5,938 nt of DNA from Gammaproteobacteria bacterium (lineage in GTDB: Bacteria; Pseudomonadota; Gammaproteobacteria; JAJDOJ01), in contig JALVEU010000005.1 of NCBI GenBank assembly GCA_027030565.1, positions 1 through 5,938 of the forward strand, given 5' to 3'. The notes beneath the pieces are model-generated. The model was not told where the DNA came from, searched no databases, and worked only from the letters and a program-made list of their open reading frames with translations. This document shows positions 1 through 5,001 of the stretch, piece after piece; the first letter of the stretch is position 1, and each line of letters opens with the position of its first letter. A program made the position numbers and the translations under genes.

Positions 1-362
1 TCATGGCCAATCCGCTGGCTTGCCGGGTGGCCTGCGCCAGTATCGATCTCCTGCTCCAGCAGCCATGGCGGGAGCGCGTATTGCGGATCGAGTCCGGTCT
101 CAAATCAGGGCTCGCACCCTGCGCGGACCTCCCTGGCGTGGAAGACGTGCGGGTGCTGGGCGCCATCGGTGTGGTGGAGTTGCGGGAACCCGTAGACCTG
201 CGAGTCCTTGTTCCGCGGCTTGTAGAGCGTGGGGTCTGGCTGCGACCGTTCGGGCGGCTCGTCTACACTATGCCCCCCTACGTCATTGGAGACGCGGAAC
301 TGGACCGGCTCACCGCCGCGGTCACCGACGTGCTCTCGGAATACTTGCACGAGGCCACATGA
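1..362 (+). CDS. bioA: BioA, adenosylmethionine-8-amino-7-oxononanoate aminotransferase, C-terminal part (5' end outside window)
   Basis: This is the last ~120 residues of the PLP-dependent aminotransferase that converts 7-keto-8-aminopelargonate to 7,8-diaminopelargonate in biotin synthesis, using S-adenosylmethionine as amino donor. The ATG at position 3 is internal: the first two bases, TC, fit the end of a Phe codon, giving the family string F-M-x-N-P-L-A-C. Other BioA hallmarks follow: DVRVLGAIGVVE (about residues 48-59 of the visible part), then GVWLRPFG and a Y-x-MPPY motif. The Arg of the RPFG motif matches the substrate-carboxylate arginine of E. coli BioA (family knowledge). The PLP lysine lies upstream and cannot be seen. 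The TGA stop at 360-362 overlaps the ATG of the carbonic anhydrase gene (ATGA), suggesting coupled translation. The DVRVLGAIGVVE and RPFG motifs make other class III aminotransferases unlikely. Confidence 0.93.
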   Translation, partial: MANPLACRVACASIDLLLQQPWRERVLRIESGLKSGLAPCADLPGVEDVRVLGAIGVVELREPVDLRVLVPRLVERGVWLRPFGRLVYTMPPYVIGDAELDRLTAAVTDVLSEYLHEAT

Positions 363-961
363 AGACGTTGCCTGGACTCTTCGAGAACAATCGCCGCTGG
401 GCCCGGGAGATGACCCGGGACGATCCTGATTTCTTCCGGCGCCTCGCGGCACAGCAGTCACCCCGTTATCTGTGGATCGGCTGCTCGGATAGCCGTGTGC
501 CCGCCAACGAGATCGTGGGGCTGGCTCCCGGCGAGCTCTTCGTGCACCGGAACGTGGCCAATCGCGTGGGCCACACGGACTTCAACTGCCTCTCCGTACT
601 GCAGTATGCGGTGGATGTGCTGCGGGTCGAGCACGTGATCGTCTGCGGACACTACGGCTGTGGTGGTGTGGCTGCGGCGCTCTCCGAGCAACGCCATGGC
701 CTGGTGGACAACTGGATCGAGCCCATCCGGGCCCACTACGCACGGTGCCGTGAGGCCTTTCCCGAGGGCCTGACGCCCGCCGAGCGTATCGACCGCATGT
801 GTGAGCTCAACGTCGCCGAGCAGGTTCGCAACGTATGCCGTACGACCGTGGTGCGCGACGCCTGGGCTCGCGGCCAGAGGCTCGTGGTACACGGCTGGAT
901 CTACAGTCTACGGGACGGGTTGCTCCATGATCTCGGTGTGAGCCGCAGCGGGGCAGGCTGA
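359..961 (+). CDS. can: Beta-class carbonic anhydrase (Can/YadF type)
   Basis: A 200-residue cytoplasmic zinc enzyme interconverting CO2 and bicarbonate. The zinc-site residues sit at the same numbers as in E. coli Can: Cys42, Asp44 with Arg46 (CSDSR), then His98 and Cys101 (GHYGCGG). Trp39 and Arg64 are present, and Tyr182 aligns with E. coli Tyr181 after a one-residue insertion. Together these form the non-catalytic bicarbonate pocket of allosteric (type II) beta-carbonic anhydrases, so pH- and bicarbonate-dependent regulation is expected (inference). The ATG at 359 is chosen because the N-terminus MKTLPGLFENNRRW aligns with the family start. The frame stays open further upstream, but that stretch lies inside bioA and does not resemble the family. 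A weak GAGG lies four bases before the start, and the ATGA overlap with bioA suggests translational coupling. The C-terminus is about 20 residues shorter than in E. coli. Confidence 0.95.
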   Translation: MKTLPGLFENNRRWAREMTRDDPDFFRRLAAQQSPRYLWIGCSDSRVPANEIVGLAPGELFVHRNVANRVGHTDFNCLSVLQYAVDVLRVEHVIVCGHYGCGGVAAALSEQRHGLVDNWIEPIRAHYARCREAFPEGLTPAERIDRMCELNVAEQVRNVCRTTVVRDAWARGQRLVVHGWIYSLRDGLLHDLGVSRSGAG

Positions 962-981
962 CCACCCGCATGCCGGGGCGC

Positions 982-1010
982 TTGCGTTGGGCGGAAAACC
1001 TGAGTAGATT
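982..1010 (+). promoter_or_regulatory. Putative sigma70 promoter of sufE
   Basis: A -35-like TTGCGT (982-987) and a -10-like TAGATT (1005-1010) are separated by exactly 17 bases, in the only sizeable gap upstream of sufE. Each hexamer is imperfect (about 3/6 and 4/6 matches to consensus), so activity is inferred. Transcription would begin near 1017, leaving a leader of about 38 nt. The -10 lies inside the IscR-like palindrome at 996-1020, so a bound protein would block polymerase. Confidence 0.45.
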
Positions 1011-1020
1011 ACTCGACTAT
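996..1020. promoter_or_regulatory. IscR type 1-like operator upstream of sufE
   Basis: This 25-bp site has a perfect inverted-repeat core, GAGTA (1002-1006) - GAT - TACTC (1010-1014). Laid against the E. coli IscR type 1 consensus (left half ATASYYGACTR, right half YAGTCRRSTAT around WWW), 21 of 25 positions fit by hand alignment. The mismatches are positions 2, 9, 12 and 17. Those at 9 and 17 are symmetric, C to G and G to C, so dyad symmetry is kept and GACT/AGTC becomes GAGT/ACTC. IscR is an Rrf2-family [2Fe-2S] repressor of Fe-S assembly genes, and the next gene encodes the Fe-S assembly protein SufE. The site overlaps the proposed -10 element, consistent with repression. A related Rrf2 regulator could bind instead. 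No regulator gene is in the window. Confidence 0.55.
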
Positions 1021-1054
1021 TAGCAAATCAGCGAACGGTGATCGAGTACGGCGC

Positions 1055-1480
1055 ATGGAAACCCTGGAACGCATCATCGAGACTTTCGAGTTCTTCGAAG
1101 ACTGGGAAGACCGTTATCGCTACCTCGAAGAACTCGGCGAGCGGCTGTCCGCGTTTCCCGAAGGCCTCAAGACCCCGGAGCACCTGGTCCATGGATGTGT
1201 GAGCCAGGTCTGGGTCGTGGCCGAGCCGCAGCCCGGCAGCCAGCCCACCGTTCTGCGCTTTCGCGGCGACAGTGACACGCCCATCATCAAGGGGATCCTG
1301 GCCATCCTGCTGGCCATGTACGACGGACGTACACCCGACGAGGCCCTGGCCCTGGAGCCCGACGAACTGTTCCAGCGGCTTGGCATCTACGAACACTTGA
1401 GCCCCAATCGTCACGTGGGGGTCTATGCCATGGTGGAGAAGTTCCGCAATCTCGCCCGAGCCTGCCGGCGGGCGGCCTGA
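1055..1480 (+). CDS. sufE: SufE family cysteine desulfuration (sulfur acceptor) protein
   Basis: A 141-residue cytoplasmic protein of the SufE/CsdE family. It accepts persulfide sulfur from a cysteine desulfurase (SufS or CsdA type), stimulates the desulfurase and passes sulfur to Fe-S scaffold proteins. The acceptor Cys48 sits in HLVHGCVSQVWV, equivalent to the GCQSQVW loop with Cys51 in E. coli SufE. The family features FRGDSDTPIIKGILAILL (about 69-86) and a late HLSPNRHVGVYAM segment are present. Length is normal (E. coli SufE has 138). The ATG at 1055 is the only plausible in-frame start near the family N-terminus, though its ribosome site is weak (CGAG at 1043-1046). No desulfurase or other suf/isc gene lies in the window, so the partner is encoded elsewhere, and SufE versus CsdE cannot be settled by sequence. 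Expression is probably under the IscR-like site just upstream. The next gene starts 26 bp after the stop. Confidence 0.94.
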   Translation: METLERIIETFEFFEDWEDRYRYLEELGERLSAFPEGLKTPEHLVHGCVSQVWVVAEPQPGSQPTVLRFRGDSDTPIIKGILAILLAMYDGRTPDEALALEPDELFQRLGIYEHLSPNRHVGVYAMVEKFRNLARACRRAA

Positions 1481-1506
1481 GGCGATCCGACACATGTCCA
1501 GGGTGG

Positions 1507-2247
1507 ATGGCCACTGCATGGCTGCGGTTCTACGAGGAGCTCAACGATTTCCTGCCGCCTGAGCGGCGCAAGCGAGAGTTCCCGTATCACTTCGATCGCC
1601 GCGCCTCGATCAAAGACGTGATCGAGTCTTTGGGCGTGCCGCATACGGAAGTGGACCTGATCCTCGTCAACGGGCACTCCGTGGATTTCGGCCACATCGT
1701 TCGTGACGGCGACCGGGTCAGCGTGTACCCAGTCTTCGAAGGCCTGGAAATCGGGCCTGTGCAGCGGTTGCGCCCGGCACCCCTGCGCGAGCCCCGCTTC
1801 GTCTGCGACGCGAATCTCGGGCGCCTGGCCGGTTATCTGCGGCTGTTGGGCTTCGACACCTTGTATCGCAACGACTTTGCCGATGCAGAGGTGGCGGAGA
1901 CTTCGGTGCGTGAACGCCGCATCCTGTTGACACGGGACCGCCGACTGTTACGCCGCCGGATCATCACGCACGGCTATTTCGTGCGCGCCGAAGACCCCCG
2001 GGAGCAGGCCCGCGAGGTCGTGCACCGTTTCGACTTGAGAGGGCGCGCCCGGCCGTTCACGCGCTGCGTTCGTTGCAACGGACTGCTCGAATGGGTGGGC
2101 AAGGAGAAGATCCTGGACCAGCTCGAGCCCAAGACCCGCAAGTACTACGATCACTTCAAGCGCTGCCGTGCCTGCGGGCGCATCTACTGGCAGGGGAGTC
2201 ATCACCGGCGGGCCAATGCCCTGGTCTGCCACCTGCTGGATCCTTGA
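1507..2247 (+). CDS. Mut7-C ubiquitin-like/RNase domain protein (beta-grasp + PIN-like nuclease + zinc ribbon)
   Basis: A 246-residue two-domain protein. Residues ~1-80 look like the Mut7-C-associated beta-grasp domain related to ThiS/MoaD, with VDLILVNGHSVDF and DGDRVSVYPVFE strands. Residues ~95-246 match the Mut7-C PIN-like domain: FVCDANLGRLAGYLRLLGFDTLY (Asp101, Asp117), DFADAE (Asp123/Asp126), ILLTRD (Asp144), EDPREQ, then a zinc ribbon with paired cysteines 187/190 and 220/223 and the YWQGSHHRR tail. By homology to PIN nucleases and the C-terminus of animal Mut-7 it is predicted to cleave RNA through metal-bound acidic residues; no substrate is known to me. The beta-grasp part has no terminal GlyGly and runs straight into the next domain, so it cannot act as a classical sulfur carrier. 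The ATG at 1507 follows AGGGTGG, close but SD-like. The 26-bp gap after sufE suggests an operon. Confidence 0.88.
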   Translation: MATAWLRFYEELNDFLPPERRKREFPYHFDRRASIKDVIESLGVPHTEVDLILVNGHSVDFGHIVRDGDRVSVYPVFEGLEIGPVQRLRPAPLREPRFVCDANLGRLAGYLRLLGFDTLYRNDFADAEVAETSVRERRILLTRDRRLLRRRIITHGYFVRAEDPREQAREVVHRFDLRGRARPFTRCVRCNGLLEWVGKEKILDQLEPKTRKYYDHFKRCRACGRIYWQGSHHRRANALVCHLLDP

Positions 2248-2304
2248 GGCGCCCGGTTCAGCCGCCCGAGACTTCTGTTTCGCACCTGGCGAGCCCGTGG
2301 CTGT

Positions 2305-3291
2305 TCAGCCTGCTATCCGTACCAGGATCCGCCCGCGCACGCGGCCGGCGAGCAGGTCGTCGAAGGCTGCAGGCAGCCCGCCCAGGGGGACTTCCCGATC
2401 CACCACTTCTTCCAAATGCGGCGGACGCCATGGTCCTGCCAGCTTGTCCCACAGGATGCGCCGTCCTTCTGCGGGATAGTTGGCCGAGGTGACCCCGAGC
2501 AGGGCCACACCACGCAGGATGAACGGCATCACGGTGGTCTCGATCCGGTGCCCCCCGACCAGCCCGATACTCACCACGTTCCCCCACGGACGCGTGGCTG
2601 CCAGCAGTGCGGCCAGCGTGTCTCCACCCACGTTGTCCACGGCACCCGCCCAGCGTGCGGAGAGCAACGGGCGGTCGGGGGCTTCCCGCGGCGGACGCTC
2701 CACGGCCTGCGCACCCAGGCCCAGCAGCCACTCTGCATGTTCTAGCCGGCGGCTCAGCGCCACCACATCGTAGCCGAGACGGGACAGCATCTGGACGACC
2801 AGCGAGCCCACACCGCCGCTGGCCCCGGTCACGGCCATGGGCCCCCGGTCCGGACGCTGGTGGTTGTCCTCCAGGCGCTGCAGGGCAGCCGCCGCGGTGA
2901 ACCCGGCCGTACCCAGAATCATGGCTTCACGTAGGCTCAGCCCATCCGGCAACGGCACCACGCAACGCGCCGGCACGCGGACCCGCTCGGCATATCCGCC
3001 ATCGAGGGTCTCCCCCAGGCCGCAGCCCGTCACCAGCACCGGGGCGCCGGGTCGGAAGGCCGGATCGGTGCTCTCGGCCACGATGCCCGCCACGTCGATA
3101 CCGCCCACCAGGGGGGCGCGGCGCAGAATCCGACCGCGCCCCGTTCCGGCCAGGGCGTCCTTGTAGTTGACGCTGGACCAGTGGGCCTCGATGAGGACCT
3201 CACCGGGCGTGAGATCCTCCACGTGCAGGGTCTCGATCCCAGCACGATGGACCGGCTCGGTATGAATGCGGAAGGCCTGGAGCCCGGCCAT
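2305..3291 (-). CDS. yhdH: YhdH/AcuI-type NADPH-dependent acrylyl-CoA reductase / quinone oxidoreductase
   Basis: A 328-residue cytoplasmic medium-chain dehydrogenase/reductase of the zinc-free YhdH/YhfP/AcuI branch, whose characterised members reduce acryloyl-CoA to propionyl-CoA with NADPH. The N-terminal catalytic domain shows HWSSVNYKDALAGTG (37-51), a PLVGGIDVAGIV segment (60-71) and GTAGFTAA (127-134). The Rossmann motif is VTGASGGVGS (154-163), and SRR (180-182) is well placed to hold the NADPH phosphate. The VMPFILRGVALLGV stretch (254-267) is typical of YhdH. No structural zinc cysteine cluster is present. E. coli YhdH has 324 residues. The ATG at 3291 is chosen because MAGLQAF aligns with the family start; the frame stays open 97 codons upstream but those lie antisense-free inside purK in another frame. 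The start shares one base with the purK stop (TGATG), so it is the third gene of a purE-purK-yhdH operon. Its exact substrate is inferred. Confidence 0.92.
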   Translation of the reverse strand: MAGLQAFRIHTEPVHRAGIETLHVEDLTPGEVLIEAHWSSVNYKDALAGTGRGRILRRAPLVGGIDVAGIVAESTDPAFRPGAPVLVTGCGLGETLDGGYAERVRVPARCVVPLPDGLSLREAMILGTAGFTAAAALQRLEDNHQRPDRGPMAVTGASGGVGSLVVQMLSRLGYDVVALSRRLEHAEWLLGLGAQAVERPPREAPDRPLLSARWAGAVDNVGGDTLAALLAATRPWGNVVSIGLVGGHRIETTVMPFILRGVALLGVTSANYPAEGRRILWDKLAGPWRPPHLEEVVDREVPLGGLPAAFDDLLAGRVRGRILVRIAG

Positions 3292-4421
3292 CACGCCGAG
3301 CCCAGTGCCCGATGGATGGCCAGTGCCCGCGCGCGCGCGGTCTCCAGCTCGGGATGCACATAACAGAAGTGGCCCATCTTGCGTCCCGGTCGCGGCACGC
3401 GTTTTCCGTACAGGTGCAGCTTGGCCCGGGGGTCGGCGAACAAGCGGTCCCAGCGCGGGAACCCCGGGGCCCAGAGTTGACCGAGTAGATTCACCATGGC
3501 CACGGGAGAGAGGGCTTCGGTGTCTCCAGGGGGCAGCTCGCAGATCATGCGCACCTGCTGCTCGAACTGCGAGGTGATGCACACGTCCAGCGTATAGTGT
3601 CCACTGTTGTGGGGGCGGGGGGCGATCTCGTTGACCAGCAGTTCGCCCCCGGCGGTGACGAAGAATTCTACGGCCAGCACGCCGCAGTACTCGAGCCCGT
3701 GGGCGATGAGTGCAGCGGCCCGCCGCGCTTCGTCGGCCAGGGTCGGGGTCACGCGCGCCGGCACCGAGGACAGGAACAGGATCCCTGCGTCGTGCTCGTT
3801 CTCCACCACGGGGAACGTGGTGATCTCCCCGTCCAGGCCGCGCGCCAACACCACTGAGATCTCACGCGCCAGCGCCACACGTTGTTCCAGCACGCAGGGA
3901 GCCCGGCCTAGCGCCTTGAAGGCATCCCGCAGCTGCCCGGCTTCATGGATCACGATCTGTCCCTTGCCGTCATACCCCAGCTCCGCCCGCTTGAGAATGG
4001 CGGGCAGGGGTACGGCACGCACGGCCGCGGCCAGATCGGCCTCGTCGGTCACCTCCACGTAGGGGGCCGTGGCGAGCCCCAGGGCGGTGATCAGGCGTTT
4101 CTCGCGGATCCGGTTCTGGGTCATGGCCAGTGCCTTGGCCGAGGGCCGCACGGGCACGTCCCGTGCCAGGCGCTCCAGGGTGGCCGCCGGGACATTCTCG
4201 AACTCGGTGGTCACCACGGCGCAGTCCCGTGCGAGCTGATCGAGGGCCCAGGGGTCCTCGTAGGCGGCATGCAGGTGCTCGTCGGCGATGCGTCCGGCGG
4301 GGCTGTCGGGGTCGGGGTCCAAGACGATCACCCGATAGCCCATGGTGCGCGCAGCCACGGTGAACATGCGCCCCAACTGCCCACCGCCCAACATCCCCAG
4401 GGTTCGACCCGGCAGGATCAT
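3291..4421 (-). CDS. purK: PurK, 5-(carboxyamino)imidazole ribonucleotide synthase
   Basis: A 376-residue ATP-grasp enzyme that carboxylates aminoimidazole ribonucleotide (AIR) with bicarbonate and ATP to N5-CAIR in de novo purine synthesis. The N-terminal segment holds LGGGQLGRM (11-19). TTEFENVP (71-78) matches the PurK FExVP motif. The ATP-grasp core shows ILKRAELGYDGKGQ (142-155, with Lys144) and LEQRV (178-182). The metal/catalytic segment is LAVEFF (249-254, Glu252) plus NEIAPRPHNSGHYTLD (264-279). The C-terminal domain ends with GRKMGH (346-351). E. coli PurK is about 355 residues, so the length is normal. The ATG at 4421 lies within the last codons of purE (4-base ATGA overlap) and has no clear Shine-Dalgarno of its own, so coupling to purE is likely. 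Its product is used by PurE, encoded just upstream. An alternating CG run of six repeats (3328-3339) lies in the Ala/Arg-rich C-terminus. Confidence 0.97.
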   Translation of the reverse strand: MILPGRTLGMLGGGQLGRMFTVAARTMGYRVIVLDPDPDSPAGRIADEHLHAAYEDPWALDQLARDCAVVTTEFENVPAATLERLARDVPVRPSAKALAMTQNRIREKRLITALGLATAPYVEVTDEADLAAAVRAVPLPAILKRAELGYDGKGQIVIHEAGQLRDAFKALGRAPCVLEQRVALAREISVVLARGLDGEITTFPVVENEHDAGILFLSSVPARVTPTLADEARRAAALIAHGLEYCGVLAVEFFVTAGGELLVNEIAPRPHNSGHYTLDVCITSQFEQQVRMICELPPGDTEALSPVAMVNLLGQLWAPGFPRWDRLFADPRAKLHLYGKRVPRPGRKMGHFCYVHPELETARARALAIHRALGSA

Positions 4422-4921
4422 GGGGCAGGCAGTCGCATGGCGAGCACGCGTTCACGCTGTTGCCGGCGAAACGCCTCCAACCGCGCGGCCAGGGCCGGAT
4501 CGTCCTGACCCAGGAGCGCCACGGCGAACAGTCCGGCATTGGCAGCACCGGCCTCACCGATGGCGAACGTGGCCACGGGTATGCCCTTGGGCATCTGCAC
4601 GATGGACAGGAGTGAATCCTGGCCCTTGAGATACCGTGTGGGCACCGGCACGCCGAGCACCGGCAGCGTGGTCATGGCGGCGAGCATACCCGGCAGGTGC
4701 GCCGCACCGCCTGCGCCGGCGATGAGGCACCGCAGGCCCCGATCTCGTGCCGAACGGCCGTATTCGTAGAGCAGATCGGGGGTGCGGTGAGCGGAGACCA
4801 CCCGTGTCTCGTATGGGATCTCGAAGGCGCGCAGCTGGAGCACGGCGTGTTCCATCACCGGCCAGTCGCTGTCGCTGCCCATGATTACGCCGACCCGGGC
4901 CGATGTGTGGGGCTCGTTCAT
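4418..4921 (-). CDS. purE: PurE, N5-carboxyaminoimidazole ribonucleotide mutase
   Basis: A 167-residue class I PurE that moves the carboxyl group of N5-CAIR to C4, giving CAIR, and works directly after PurK; family members are homo-octamers. Active-site motifs sit at E. coli numbering: GSDSDWP with Ser16 and Asp19, SAHRTPD with His45 and Arg46, and AGAGGAAHLPGM with His75. PVPTRYLKGQDSLLSIVQMPKGIPVAT (about 92-118) is equally typical. The frame is open further upstream to 4975, but the start at 4921 is preferred: MNEPHTSARVGVIMGS aligns with family N-termini and a strong AGGGGGT ribosome site lies seven bases before it. The extra 18 residues would remove that site and run into the purC promoter region. 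It is the first gene of the purE-purK-yhdH unit and is transcribed away from purC. The companion PurK indicates the N5-CAIR mutase reaction rather than direct AIR carboxylation. Confidence 0.96.
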   Translation of the reverse strand: MNEPHTSARVGVIMGSDSDWPVMEHAVLQLRAFEIPYETRVVSAHRTPDLLYEYGRSARDRGLRCLIAGAGGAAHLPGMLAAMTTLPVLGVPVPTRYLKGQDSLLSIVQMPKGIPVATFAIGEAGAANAGLFAVALLGQDDPALAARLEAFRRQQRERVLAMRLPAP

Positions 4922-4928
4922 GGATGGC

Positions 4929-4935
4929 ACCCCCT
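4929..4935 (-). promoter_or_regulatory. Ribosome binding site of purE
   Basis: On the - strand, AGGGGGT ends seven bases before the ATG at 4921. It is the clearest Shine-Dalgarno in the window and decides the purE start, since the longer open frame beginning at 4975 would bury it inside coding sequence. Confidence 0.7.
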
Positions 4936-4960
4936 GCGCCGTGAACGGTCCATAGGGGGG

Positions 4961-4978
4961 CGAATTTTGCGGCATTCG
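4961..4978. repeat. Short interrupted palindrome in the purE-purC divergent gap
   Basis: CGAAT (4961-4965) and ATTCG (4974-4978) are perfect inverted repeats with an 8-base spacer, 18 bp in all, between the divergent purE and purC starts and overlapping the proposed purC -35. This could be an operator, but arms of five bases can arise by chance. It does not match the E. coli PurR box: only one half, CGCAAA on the - strand, is similar. Confidence 0.3.
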
Positions 4979-4994
4979 GGGGCTGGGTTAAAGT
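4966..4994 (+). promoter_or_regulatory. Putative purC promoter, giving a nearly leaderless transcript
   Basis: A -35-like TTTGCG (4966-4971) and a -10-like TAAAGT (4989-4994, 4/6 to consensus) are 17 bases apart. The A/T-rich TTAAAGTT stands out from a G+C-rich surround. Initiation would fall around 5001-5002, right at the purC ATG. No Shine-Dalgarno sequence lies between this -10 and the start codon. The -35 match is weak, so the promoter is a moderate-confidence inference. Confidence 0.4.
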
Positions 4995-5001
4995 TCGCCG
5001 C

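Noticed and set aside
20..358. Open frame extending upstream of the carbonic anhydrase start
   Set aside because: It lies inside bioA in another frame, is rich in Arg/Ala/Gly, and does not resemble carbonic anhydrase; the family N-terminus begins at 359.
2248..2304. Possible bidirectional terminator between the convergent genes (GGCT/AGCC arms at 2299-2310 and AGCC/GGCT at 2292-2302)
   Set aside because: Stems are only four to five bases, loops are tight, one arm enters the yhdH stop, and there is no T-run on either strand.
3328..3339. Alternating CG run of six repeats
   Set aside because: It encodes Ala/Arg codons in the PurK C-terminus and is expected in G+C-rich coding DNA; there is no sign of a frameshift or function.
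3292..3582. 97-codon upstream extension of yhdH
   Set aside because: It overlaps the purK coding region on the same strand in another frame and has no similarity to the reductase family, whose start matches 3291.
4958..4973. PurR box in the purE-purC gap
   Set aside because: Only one half (CGCAAA on the - strand) resembles the E. coli PurR consensus; the second half is absent.
4922..4975. 18-residue N-terminal extension of PurE
   Set aside because: It would bury the AGGGGGT ribosome site; family N-termini and the residue numbering of the active site fit the start at 4921.
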